This document shows, piece by piece, positions 27,473 to 39,452 of a stretch of DNA of 64,000 nucleotides. Under the pieces are notes generated by a model, which worked only from the letters and a program-made list of their open reading frames with translations, was not told where the DNA came from and did not search any database. Positions within the stretch are counted from its first letter, which is position 1. Every line of letters starts with the position of its first letter. A program made the position numbers and the translations under genes. Source of the DNA: Pseudomonadota bacterium (GTDB taxonomy: Bacteria > Myxococcota_A > Polyangia > GCA-2747355); assembly GCA_016711215.1 (NCBI GenBank), contig JADJTL010000001.1, positions 361,001 through 425,000 of the forward strand, in the 5' to 3' direction.

Positions 27473-28936
27473 ATGAACGAGATAAATGCGGTGAACGGGC
27501 CACGCGTGGTCCGGAAGCGGTCCAGTGAGCCCGGCAGTAGTGCGGTGAGGAGTGGTCCAGTGCAGTGTGAGGCGCGATGCACGCGAGGTGGGCACCGACC
27601 GGGTCGGTCGCGCGCGCAGATCGTTGCGGCGGCCATCCTATGCGCCGGCTCGCTCTCGCCGGTCGTGACGCGGGCGGACCGGGCGCGTCCTTCCGATGCG
27701 GCCTCTGCGCCCTTGCCGGTGGGGCTTTGCCTACCCGTGGATTTACTGGCCTACGCGGCGCGTGTCTTCGGCGCGGGCGGGTCGACGCTGACCCGTGAGG
27801 TCTGGACGCAACAGCGAGCGCAAGCCAACCGGCTCACGGAGGCGGCCAACGACGTCTGGAGCCTTGGGGCGGCCTACGTTCAGGCGGTCATGCACTGGTA
27901 CGGTCCAAGCTGGTCCGGGATGCCCGCCGGGCACCTGCAGCTCAAAGTGCCGCGGCAGGCGTCGTCGCGCGCAGTGGCGGAAGGTGCCGGCCGCCGGCGC
28001 GCCCCTTCGAGCGACCTGATGCTGCAGTTCTCGGGTGGGTCAGGGCCGAGCGAGGGTGGATTCCTCAGCGTCACGGAAGCAGGCGCCGAGCGGACGACGC
28101 TCGTGCTGCCCGCGCAGTCGAACCGCGCCCCCGCTTCGCCGCCTGCGGGGAGCGGCGACGAGGTGGCCGCCCACGCGACGCGGCAGCTATGGCTGCCCGA
28201 GGCCGCCGACCCGATCGGCATCAGCGTTGGTGCGCGCGCCGCTTCGTCTGACTGGCCCTCTCCCGCGGGCGATGGCGCTCCCCAGGCCTACCCAAGCCCC
28301 GCTGGGCCGCTGCAGGTGGCCTATGGGCTGTTGGAGCTGATGGATGGGCAGCTTCGCGCCGCCCGCGCTGGCTGCGAGCTGGCGGGACCTCTCTCCGGTG
28401 TCGGTCACCTCGTGCCATGGCTCGACGCCCTGCTCGATCAGCTTTCAAGCGCTCGCCGCCACTGGGCGGCGGTCGCGGGCGCGAGCGATCGCCTGCAGGC
28501 CAGCTTTGCTGTCAGAGATGGAGGACCGCGCAAGGGGCGCCTGGTGGAGCGCCTGGCGCTCGTCGCCGGGGCCGATCCCCGCGCCGCGAGGCTCGAGCTC
28601 GGGCAGAGCCCTGTGGCGGGCGGTGCAGGTGGGGCGTTCCGGGCCGTTCTTCAGGGTGAGAAAGCGGTCCTGGCGCTCAGTACCACCGCGCTTCCGGACG
28701 GGAGAATCGCGATAGGGGTCGAGGGCACCGGCGGTGGGAAAGCGCGGGGGCCTGAGGTCATCGTCGCCCCGCTGCCGCCAGGGGCTGCTGCCTCAGCGAT
28801 GGTCGTCCGTGGCGTGGACTTTGCCGCGCGGGCGCTCACGGGCGGCGGTCGCGGGGGAGTGGTGCAGCGGCCGACGGCGGCGCCGTGCCCCAGCCGTCGC
28901 GCTGCTGGTGGTGTTGGGGGGGCCCTGGGAATCTAG
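27473..28936 (+). CDS. Exported protein of unknown function, Gly/Ala-rich
   Basis: 487 aa from the ATG at 27473, chosen because GAAGGG lies about 8 bases upstream; TTG 27431 is an alternative. After a basic leader, QIVAAAILCAGSLSPVVTRA looks like a signal peptide with a long n-region. The mature protein is Gly/Ala/Pro-rich with helical segments (LQVAYGLLELMDGQLRAARA, WLDALLDQLSSARRHWAAVA). No domain recognised. It lies between malQ and the second GH13 gene, on the opposite strand. Confidence 0.5.
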   Translation: MNEINAVNGPRVVRKRSSEPGSSAVRSGPVQCEARCTRGGHRPGRSRAQIVAAAILCAGSLSPVVTRADRARPSDAASAPLPVGLCLPVDLLAYAARVFGAGGSTLTREVWTQQRAQANRLTEAANDVWSLGAAYVQAVMHWYGPSWSGMPAGHLQLKVPRQASSRAVAEGAGRRRAPSSDLMLQFSGGSGPSEGGFLSVTEAGAERTTLVLPAQSNRAPASPPAGSGDEVAAHATRQLWLPEAADPIGISVGARAASSDWPSPAGDGAPQAYPSPAGPLQVAYGLLELMDGQLRAARAGCELAGPLSGVGHLVPWLDALLDQLSSARRHWAAVAGASDRLQASFAVRDGGPRKGRLVERLALVAGADPRAARLELGQSPVAGGAGGAFRAVLQGEKAVLALSTTALPDGRIAIGVEGTGGGKARGPEVIVAPLPPGAAASAMVVRGVDFAARALTGGGRGGVVQRPTAAPCPSRRAAGGVGGALGI

Positions 28937-28952
28937 CCGCCGCGCTGGCCGC

Positions 28953-30824
28953 TCAGTGCAGCTTTCTGGCGATTGAAGCAAGGGCGGTCGGCGCTTCGTT
29001 GGCCTTCCAGACGGCGTAGTGGAGTCCGTGGGCCGCAAGGATCGCACCCTGCTGCCCGGCGCTGTCCGGCGACCAGTCTTCCCAGCCCAGCTTGACGAAG
29101 ATGCTGCCGCCCTGCGGGCCGTCAATGCGGGCCGCATAGAGGCCCTTCTTGCTGGACAGCACCTCGACCGTGCTCTCGGGGCCGATGCCCGCTTCCTTGC
29201 GAAGCTTGAAGAGCTGGGTGAGCTCGTCGCGCATCTTCTTGCCGCGATGGGGGCCGTCGCCATGCGACTGCCAATCGAAGTAATGGGGCGCATAGACCTC
29301 GGCGCCGAGGGCTGGATGCAGCAGGGTGTAGGCGTAGCCTGCCGCCACCCAGACGCCAGCCATCGGCCAGTGCTGCTGACCATGGGCAGTAGCGTGGGTT
29401 TCGTTGTGGCGGTTGGTGCTGGGGCCCGTGTCGTGGTTTTCGACGACGAGCACGGCCAGCTCGGGCGCGATTCCGTTCAGCCCCGCCGGCCGTTGGTGGC
29501 GGTCGACCAGCCGCCGGAGGTCGCTCGTCTTCGTGTCGACGGCGGTCTCCCCATTCGGACCGACGGAGTGCCCCTTCATGGCTTCGCGCAGCGCCGCCAT
29601 GGTTGTTACGTCATAAACGGCGGTGTTGCCCTTAATCGCGCGAGCTTGGAGCTCACTGCGGTGTGCCCCAAGATCGTTGGGATCGTAATCGAACCAATGC
29701 TCAGCGATGCGGACGGGCGCGTCCACGCCGGCTAGTTCTTCGCGCGCGTGCTCCGGAGCAATGCCAACAGCAAAGTCAGTGCGATACCCTACGATGCCAA
29801 ACCCCTCGAGCGATCCGCCTAAACGTCTCCGCACACGGCCACGGACCGTCGGATTGCTGTGGTCCAGCTCGGCCGGCCCGGGGAAGATGCGCTTCAGGCC
29901 CGGGGCCTTGGAGGCGCTGCCCGTGCCGCCGCGGTCGGCGTAGATGCATTCTGGCGTCAAACCGAAGGGCAGATGGTGCTTCCGGGCATAGGTATAGGGA
30001 CCAAGTTCAAGCGGATAGCGCTTCGCGACGGCTTGATCCGAGACGACATCCCCGACAACCCCAATACCATTTTGGCCGGCCACATGTATGAGTCCGGCAA
30101 GCTCCTCCTGATTGCCGTAGCGGGAGTCGAAGGAAAACGCGAAGGGAAGGTAGCCCCGGCTCTTTGGCAACGAAGCCATGGCGGGCGGCGCCTGAAGCAA
30201 GTCCACATATGGCAGGGAAGTGTGAGTGATGTCGTCGGCAACCCGGGCATAAAGCCCCTCACCAGGTGCCGGAGTTACGGTGTCCTCGGCCGCGCCACCA
30301 GAGTTCCAGTCGAAGATGCGGAGGAGGACACCGACTTCGGCAGGTTTCCCATGCTCGTCCTTGCGTGCTGCCAACGGCGCCTTGAGACGCCATTTCCGGG
30401 CGCGCTTCATTGTCCCGTCGAGTCTGGCGTGGGCACGATCGAGCGCGGATTGAAGTGCCTGCAGTCGCGCCGGGGCCCACGGCTCAGAGTAGTCGACGTG
30501 CGAGGAGCGGTCGGCTCGTCGCGTCGCCGACGCGTGCGGATTTCGGTGGCAGTCGACACCATGGTCGCCACCAGCAGTGACCCTGCCAGACGTCCGCGTG
30601 CTGGTGACGTCCGCCCGGGCGCTGGAGGGGTTGGCCAGGAGCAAGGCCAGCGCGCCGGGTAGCGCTACCCTCCAGGCCGGGACGAAGCCCTGCGGAGCGC
30701 CGGCTCTAGGTCCGTTTGGTGTACGGCGGGGTGTGTGACTGCGGGCGAAGCGGGGGAAGAGTGTGGTGGCGGCTGGGCGCCCTGCGGCAGGAGAATCGAG
30801 GAGCGATCGACAACGCTGCTGCAC
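28953..30824 (-). CDS. GH13 alpha-amylase-like enzyme, maltotetraohydrolase/plant-type, divergent region I
   Basis: 623 aa from a GTG at 30824 with GAGG about 8 bases upstream. A hydrophobic export segment, RVALPGALALLLANPSSARA, occurs at about residue 52-72 behind a long basic leader. Conserved GH13 elements: GVLLRIFDWNSG (cf. LQGF.W), region II GYRTDFAVG with the nucleophile Asp, region III RIAEHWF with the acid/base Glu, and region IV VENHDTGPS. Region I, normally DxVxNH, reads GDVVSDQ, so the conserved His is replaced by Gln. It may have altered activity. Compare the second amylase nearby. Confidence 0.75.
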   Translation of the reverse strand: MQQRCRSLLDSPAAGRPAATTLFPRFARSHTPRRTPNGPRAGAPQGFVPAWRVALPGALALLLANPSSARADVTSTRTSGRVTAGGDHGVDCHRNPHASATRRADRSSHVDYSEPWAPARLQALQSALDRAHARLDGTMKRARKWRLKAPLAARKDEHGKPAEVGVLLRIFDWNSGGAAEDTVTPAPGEGLYARVADDITHTSLPYVDLLQAPPAMASLPKSRGYLPFAFSFDSRYGNQEELAGLIHVAGQNGIGVVGDVVSDQAVAKRYPLELGPYTYARKHHLPFGLTPECIYADRGGTGSASKAPGLKRIFPGPAELDHSNPTVRGRVRRRLGGSLEGFGIVGYRTDFAVGIAPEHAREELAGVDAPVRIAEHWFDYDPNDLGAHRSELQARAIKGNTAVYDVTTMAALREAMKGHSVGPNGETAVDTKTSDLRRLVDRHQRPAGLNGIAPELAVLVVENHDTGPSTNRHNETHATAHGQQHWPMAGVWVAAGYAYTLLHPALGAEVYAPHYFDWQSHGDGPHRGKKMRDELTQLFKLRKEAGIGPESTVEVLSSKKGLYAARIDGPQGGSIFVKLGWEDWSPDSAGQQGAILAAHGLHYAVWKANEAPTALASIARKLH

Positions 30825-31584
30825 GTCAACGCCTCATTGCCTGGTCGATTGGGGGCGCCTCGCCACGCAATCGAGCTAGTTCAAGTTCGGGGCCAGAACC
30901 GCCATCCGCTTGAAGTCTGCCGCAATCCAGCTTATCTCAATGATTCAGGTCCCATTCCGTCCGCCTATCGATCCCTACCAGCGCGGTCCATGTCGTGATC
31001 CATCGCACACGACCCTGGCCGATTTTCAAAGGTCCCTTCGAAATTCAGCGTTTCTCTAGACGGGAGTCGGGGCATCTTGCCGCATCGCCATCGCCAGTTG
31101 ACACAGAAGCGTAGCAGCAAGGCCTCGTAGGCGACAAATATGTCGCTCGGGCCCGGCGGCCGCGTAGTCCTGCGGAGGCCGCCACGCCCTTATCCGAGAC
31201 GGGCGTGCTTGAGAGTGATGCATTGAATATCAATGACTTATCGTCCGCATGATCAGTCCGTCGCCACCCCACCGCAACTGCCTTCCACCGTCCGCTCCCC
31301 GTCCGCTCCGGTCCGCTCCCCGTCCGCTTCCGCTGGCCCCGCCGCCCCTCGTCCGCGTCGGACCTTCATCGGCGCAACCTATGCTACATCTACGACAATG
31401 TGGTCTATGTGTTCGTTATCATTGAGAAACAGGAGGTCCTTGGTACCATGGCTTGCCGAAGCCTGTCAATACCGTCTGGTATCCAGTTTTCGGAAAAGCG
31501 ACGCGCAAACGCCCCAGCGAGCCACAGAGAGGTGGCCTCGGCCTGGGATGGCAACAGCTGCGTAGGTTTCGCGGGGGCGGGCGG
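30825..31584. other. Intergenic stretch of 760 bp, lower GC than neighbours
   Basis: No convincing gene. The stretch 30890-31260 is visibly richer in A/T (for example GAATATCAATGACTTATCG) than the flanking genes. At 31290-31330 there is a run of CCGTCCGCTCC-type direct repeats. It contains the presumable promoter of the minus-strand GH13 gene starting at 30824 and the 3' flank of the broken amylase. Possibly the remnant of an inserted or deleted segment; I see no IS ends. Confidence 0.5.
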
Positions 31585-33339
31585 CTAGAGGAGGCGCCAA
31601 GCGGCGCTGCTCAGCGGCGGTAGGTCGAGCGCCCAGCCCGCAGGCGTGCGCCTGGGCGGGTGAGCGGATCCGCTGTAGAGCAACTCGAGAATCTGCTGCG
31701 ACGCGATGCCGGGCACGAAGCCCTTGACCGCCTTGGTGCCGACGTTGTGCACGATCAGGACGCGCTCGCCGGCGACCTCCCGCAGGTAGGCGACGATCGT
31801 CGGCTGCGGCGGCGCAGCGGGGAGCAGCGTTAGCGTGCCTTCGCGTAGCGCCCGCGAGGCCTTGCGCGCCGCGATCAGCGCCTTGTACCAGTTGAGCAGC
31901 GAGCGGCGATCGCGCAGCTCGCTGGCGACGTTGAGGCGCCCGTGGTCGGGGGCAAAGCCGTACCAGGGCGTACCGGTCGTGAAGCCGCCCTTCGGGCCGC
32001 CCGTCCACGGCATCGGCGTGCGCTTGTGCCGATCCTCGTGATCCGTCTTCCCGTCCTTCAGGCCAAGCTCCTCGCCGTAGTAGATGTAGGGCGAGCCCGG
32101 CACCGTCAGCAGGATGGCCGCCGCGACGCCGAGCCTGCCGCGATGGCCCACGAGCTCGTTCGCGATGCGCGACATGTCATGGTTCGTCAAGAAGGGCGCG
32201 TCGATGACGCCCGGCGGGTAGAGCTCGATCATGTCCTTCAACTTGTCGACGATCGGCTCGGCGCGCCCATCCTTGAGGCCGCCGATGATCCGACCCGAGA
32301 GCGGAAAGTTGAAGTTCATGCTCAGCTCATCGCCACCCGGGATCTGCTTCGTCGATCCGTAGTAGCTGGCGAGGATCGCGGTGTCCGAGCGCTTGAGCGG
32401 CACCCAATTTTCGCCAACGATCACGGCGCTTGGCTTGATGCTGCGCACGTAGGCGGAGAACTCGCGCCAGTAGGCGTGCGTCTCCGGCGTGTCGCGCTGT
32501 CCGCCGTTGAGCTTGTTGGATCCCGTCTCGATCAGGTAGCGCGAGCCGTCCACGCGCAGACCATCGACGCCGCGCGTCAGCCAGAACTTGGCCAGCTCCT
32601 TCATCCGCGCGCGCACCTCGGGGTTGAGATGATTGAGATCCGGCATCTCGCTTCAGAAGGCCGCGTAGAAGTACGCGCCGTTGCGCGCATGCCAGACGGG
32701 ATCCTTGCCGCCTTCCCAGGGCTGGACCCAATCCATCGGCGTGGGGCTCCAGACGTACCAGTCGCGGTAGCGCGCCTTGGGCCCCGTCGCCGAGTCGAGA
32801 AACCAGGGATGCTGAGCGCTCGTATGGTTGATTACGAAGTCCATGATCACCCGCAGGCCGCGCTGATGGGCCGCGGCGACGAAGCGCTCGAAGTCCGCCA
32901 TCGTGCCGTACTGGGGATTGATGGCCTCGTAGTTGGTGACGTCGTAGCCGTGATACGAGGGTGAGGGATGGAAGGGCATGACCCAGATGCCGTCCACGCC
33001 GAGGTCGGTGGTCGTCTTCGGGTCGCCGTCGTTGAGGTAGTCGAGCTTCGCCGTGGCGCCCTGGAAGTCGCCGTTGCCGTCACCGTCCGAGTCGAAGAAG
33101 CTACGCACGAAGAGCTGATAGATGACCGCGCCGCGCGCCCAGTCGTGCTGCCAGGGCACGACCGCCGGAGCCTGCGCCGCCAACATGTCGCCTCGCATGC
33201 AGCAGGGCGCAGCCTTGACGGTGGCCTGGGTCGGCACGGTGGTGCGCGTGGCCGTCGAGGCAGTGGGACCAGCCGTGCGGCAAGCCACGAGGCCGGCCAG
33301 CGACGAGGCGAGCAAGAGGGGAGCAGACAGACGACGCAC
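31585..33339 (-). pseudogene. GH13 alpha-amylase lipoprotein interrupted by an in-frame TGA
   Basis: GTG at 33339 with GGAGG 6-7 bases upstream. Lipoprotein signal: RRLSAPLLLASSLAGLVAC. GH13 regions: DGIWVMPFHPSPSYHGYDV, region I MDFVINH, region II VDGLRVDGSRY (nucleophile Asp), region III VIVGENW, region IV FLTNHDMSR. An in-frame TGA at 32653-32655 interrupts the gene between YFYAAF and SEMPDLN. The frame is otherwise unbroken (585 codons). In this family the position is Trp (FW-x-x-MPDLN), so TGG to TGA is the simplest reading. Without readthrough the product stops before the catalytic residues. Secreted or surface amylase by family. Confidence 0.8.
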
Positions 33340-33360
33340 GGCGAACCTCCTCGGTGCGGG

Positions 33361-33376
33361 TTTTTGGCGCCAAAAA
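33361..33376. promoter_or_regulatory. Perfect 16-bp palindrome upstream of the amylase
   Basis: TTTTTGGCGCCAAAAA is a perfect palindrome located about 22 bases upstream of the GTG start of the interrupted amylase gene and just upstream of its GGAGG. Its position suits an operator bound by a dimeric regulator; alternatively it is the tail of a terminator. No regulator gene is nearby. Confidence 0.35.
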
Positions 33377-33598
33377 AGCGCGGAGCGGCTGGACCGCTTG
33401 GCCAGGGCGCGGCGCTCTCGGGCCCCGCCCCACCTGGCGCTGTTTATCCCATTCGGCGCCAGCTCAATCAAGCGTCGGGTCGATCGGACGTCAGCGGGGC
33501 GGGCCTGTGCGCGTCGGGCCAGGCGGCGAGCCAAGGCCTTGATGCCTCGCGCCCCTGCCCCGGCGGTGTCGCAGCGACCCCGCCCCAGTTGCAGTCGA

Positions 33599-36643
<3,045 letters not shown>

Positions 36644-36689
36644 GCTTGAGGTCCTGTGGTCGGCGAGCAGGTCCGCCGGGGCGGGGGGG

Positions 36690-37940
36690 CTAGGGCGCGA
36701 GCCGGCGCGGCTTGACCAGCGTGGCCCGCGCCTCGGTGGGCTCGAGCGTCAGCCGCCACTCGACGAAATCCGCGCGAGGCAGGGTCAGGGGTAGTTGAAG
36801 GCCGCGTACGCGCTCGCGCGCGCAGCTGACGACGCTGGCGGCGAGCACGGTCCCGCGGAGTCCGGTGACGAAGCCCCGCACCACGCGTCCCGCGGATTCG
36901 ACGTAGAGCGCGACCTTGAGGTCAACCGCCTTGGAAATCGGCTTGAAGCATGGCCTGAGGTGCGCGGCGACAACCAACCCTGGGTCGGTCGCCTTGGCCG
37001 GCTTGGCCGGCGCGGTGACCTTGGCTGGCGCGGCGACCTTCGCCGCGGGTTCGACGACCTTGGCCGGCTCGGCTGCTTTCGCCGGCGCGGCGACCTTCGC
37101 CGCGGATTCGGCGACCTCGAGGGAGGTGGCCTTTGCCCCCTGGGCGGTCGATGCGCCGGGCTCGGTCTTGGCGCCAGCGCGGCCTTGTCGATCGCCCTCC
37201 GCGGCGCGCGCCAACGTCGGTGTGCCGCCCTCCTCCTGGGTCGCTCGCGCCGCGGCGCGCGGCGGCGGCACGGCGGGGCCTCGAAGCATCGTCATGGCGA
37301 CGGCGCCGACGAGCCCAAGCAGTCCGACCAGGCCGAGAGAGAACAGAAGCTTGGAGTGGGCGGCCGCCCCGCTGCCACGACTCGCGGCGGCGGCCAGCTC
37401 GGCCGTCGGGAGGACGCGGCGGCTGCCCGCGGTCTCAGGCGTCTCCTCGAAGAATTCGGGCTCGCGCTGGCGGACGAAGTCGGCGATCCAGGCGCGGAAA
37501 TCATCTTGCAGGTCGAGAAAACGCAGCCCCATCCCCGGCGCTGCGCGGCTCGTGACGCCGTCGCCGCGGTGCCAGCGCACCTCGCCGTTGACGAGTACCC
37601 GGGGGCCGCCGATGCTCTCGAACGAGAGCTCGATGGCCACCGCGGTACCGACGGGCAGCGGTTGGTACGTCGCGACGAAGACACCGCCTTCGCTGATGTC
37701 GTTAGCGATGCCCGCGTAGAGGTTGTGCTCGCTCGTGAGCGAGATCTCGGCCTCGATGGGCGCGCGCGGGCAGGACCGTCGATCGGCGGGGTCGGTGCCA
37801 TCAAGCTCCGGGCCGGCGCCCTCGGCTTGGTCGTTGGGGTCGCCCGCGGCTTCCTCCGCAATATCTGGCGCGTTAGCCTTCCCCTCCCTGGCTGGCCTTT
37901 CCGCTTCACGTCCCTCGCGGGTGCGGCGTTGCTTGCTCAT
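36690..37940 (-). CDS. PilZ-transmembrane-AgmX/TonB-like fusion protein
   Basis: 416 aa from the ATG at 37940. An acidic N-terminus is followed by a PilZ domain with both c-di-GMP signatures: RSCPR (RxxxR) and NDISEGG (D/NxSxxG). Next come a transmembrane helix LLFSLGLVGLLGLVGAVAM at about residue 200, a long Ala/Lys/Pro-rich spacer made of KVAAPAK-type repeats, and a C-terminal beta-rich domain (CFKPISKAVDLKVALYVESAGRV, VVSCARERVRGLQLPLT) of the AgmX/TonB-like kind. The PilZ part resembles the Myxococcus gmx/TIGR02266 family. Topology suggests a cytoplasmic c-di-GMP sensor joined across the inner membrane to a periplasmic tail. Confidence 0.8.
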   Translation of the reverse strand: MSKQRRTREGREAERPAREGKANAPDIAEEAAGDPNDQAEGAGPELDGTDPADRRSCPRAPIEAEISLTSEHNLYAGIANDISEGGVFVATYQPLPVGTAVAIELSFESIGGPRVLVNGEVRWHRGDGVTSRAAPGMGLRFLDLQDDFRAWIADFVRQREPEFFEETPETAGSRRVLPTAELAAAASRGSGAAAHSKLLFSLGLVGLLGLVGAVAMTMLRGPAVPPPRAAARATQEEGGTPTLARAAEGDRQGRAGAKTEPGASTAQGAKATSLEVAESAAKVAAPAKAAEPAKVVEPAAKVAAPAKVTAPAKPAKATDPGLVVAAHLRPCFKPISKAVDLKVALYVESAGRVVRGFVTGLRGTVLAASVVSCARERVRGLQLPLTLPRADFVEWRLTLEPTEARATLVKPRRLAP

Positions 37941-38451
37941 CGCGCGTTTCCCCCTTCGCGTAGCCACGGGGCAACAGGCAGTCGCCCGCGACGCGGCGCG
38001 GATGATGACACGCGATCCGGGCGCCGCACAACCAGCGCAACGGGCCCGGTCCCCAGCGGGCGCCGAGGGCGGCGGCGGCGGCTCCAGCCAGGTCGGTGCG
38101 GCATCTCAGCGCGGAAGCGGAGGTTTCGGATCCGGCACCGTGCAGTGGCTGCCGAGAGCGTGAAGGTCGACACGGTTGAGGCGGGTCCGGCCGTTCACAA
38201 TGCGGCGCAGTGGGCTTCGGCCTACCGCATAAAAATGCAATGAAGTCATTCGCATGGGGCATGACACGCGCCGCGGCACATAGCTTGCTTTTCAGCGGAG
38301 CCAATGACGTCTTCGCCGCCACGAGTCAACCAACCGACCCCCACCGGCGCGCCTACGACGCGCCACCGCGCACGACCACCGGAATCACTGGAATCATTGG
38401 AAGCCGAAAGGGAAGCGGCCGCAGCAAAGGCGGTCGAAAGGAGGAGCAGTG
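37941..38451. other. Intergenic region of about 510 bp between divergent genes
   Basis: No convincing gene. Must contain promoters for the PilZ fusion (minus) and the Cys-rich lipoprotein (plus). A strong Shine-Dalgarno (AAAGGAGGAG) ends at about 38445, just before the ATG at 38452. An AT-richer patch (GCATAAAAATGCAATGAAGTC) near 38225-38247 could hold a -10 element. Nothing else recognised. Confidence 0.5.
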
Positions 38452-39426
38452 ATGCGACCGTATTCTAGAGCTAACGCAAGCCTATTGGCCCTCCCACTCG
38501 CCGCTCTGCTGGGTTGTATCTACGACGGACACGCCGACCCTGATTGGTGGACCTATTGCGACAGCGTGCGCTGCTATGCCTGCGATGCGCTGGGTTGCGA
38601 GCCCCTGCCTGGCCGCCCCGACACGGTCACCTGCAGCGAGCTGGCGGACTGCCCGAGCGCCGGCTGTCGCACCGACGGAGGGGTCTGCGGGCCGACACCG
38701 GGTGCCTGTTCGGCCACGAAGGCCTGCCCGACCGACGACCACTGCGTCGCGGGGCGCTGCGTCGCCAAGTCGCCTGAGCCACCCGCCCGGCCGCAATGCA
38801 CCCAGGGCAGCGATTGCGCCAACGGGCTCTGTCTCGACGGGCGCTGCGCCACCGCCGCCGACGCTGCCGCCGAGGAGCCGACCTGCGAAAATGCGCGCCA
38901 CTGCGGCGCGGAGCGCACCTGCTTCGACGGACGCTGTGTCAACCGCTGCCAGGAGTCGGGGCAATGCGGAAGCGGGCAGGCCTGCAAGGCTGGCGCGTGT
39001 GTGACCGACGTCGCGGCGCCCAGCTGTGTCCTCGACGGCCAATGCGCTCAGGGCCAGGTTTGTCTCAACGAGCGCTGTCGCGTCGACTGCACTGCCAGCG
39101 CGTCCTGCGCCAAGCCGGCAGACGTCTGCACTTCAGCCCTGCGCGTCGACGAGCGCGCCGTCCGAGTGTGCCGACCGGACCCGCAGGCTGGCGCCCCCGA
39201 TTGTGCGCGAAATCGTGACTGCGCGGCCGGTGAGCTCTGCGTCGATGGCGCCTGCCGCGCGAGCTGCGCCGCGCCGGTAGGCGCCTGCGCGGCCTGCGCC
39301 GATGCCGCCACCTGCGCGCCGCAGGCGCTCTGCCTGCCAGCGGCGGAGGCCCAGCCCGAGTGCCGCGTCAGCCGCGACTGCGCCGCGGGGAAGGGCTGCC
39401 TCGACGGGCGCTGCCTCTTGCTCTGA
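38452..39426 (+). CDS. Cys-rich repeat lipoprotein
   Basis: 324 aa. The ATG at 38452 follows AAAGGAGGAG at ideal spacing. Lipobox LAALLGC, then about 40 cysteines arranged in imperfect units of the form C-x5-C-A-x-G-x-x-C-x-D/N-G-R-C: DCANGLCLDGRC, HCGAERTCFDGRC, QCGSGQACKAGAC, QCAQGQVCLNERC, DCAAGELCVDGAC and DCAAGKGCLDGRC. Such disulfide-knotted surface lipoproteins are common in myxobacteria; function unknown. The stop lies inside a 21-bp tandem duplication shared with the convergent carboxypeptidase gene's 3' end. Confidence 0.75.
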   Translation: MRPYSRANASLLALPLAALLGCIYDGHADPDWWTYCDSVRCYACDALGCEPLPGRPDTVTCSELADCPSAGCRTDGGVCGPTPGACSATKACPTDDHCVAGRCVAKSPEPPARPQCTQGSDCANGLCLDGRCATAADAAAEEPTCENARHCGAERTCFDGRCVNRCQESGQCGSGQACKAGACVTDVAAPSCVLDGQCAQGQVCLNERCRVDCTASASCAKPADVCTSALRVDERAVRVCRPDPQAGAPDCARNRDCAAGELCVDGACRASCAAPVGACAACADAATCAPQALCLPAAEAQPECRVSRDCAAGKGCLDGRCLLL

Positions 39427-39452
39427 CTCAGCTGCCTCTTGCTCTGACTCAG
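39411..39452. repeat. 21-bp tandem duplication spanning a stop codon
   Basis: CTGCCTCTTGCTCTGACTCAG occurs twice head-to-tail (39411-39431 and 39432-39452). The first copy contains the stop of the Cys-rich lipoprotein, and the second contains the 3' end of the convergent LD-carboxypeptidase gene. Looks like a recent local duplication at the gene junction. Confidence 0.9.

Noticed and set aside
31233..31588. Two small plus-strand frames in the 760-bp gap
   Set aside because: Pro/Ser/Arg-biased, with repeats and no Shine-Dalgarno; they look like non-coding sequence.
32653..32655. Selenocysteine or stop-codon reassignment at the amylase TGA
   Set aside because: The position is a Trp in the family rather than Cys, and many genes here terminate with TGA; mutation or miscall is simpler.
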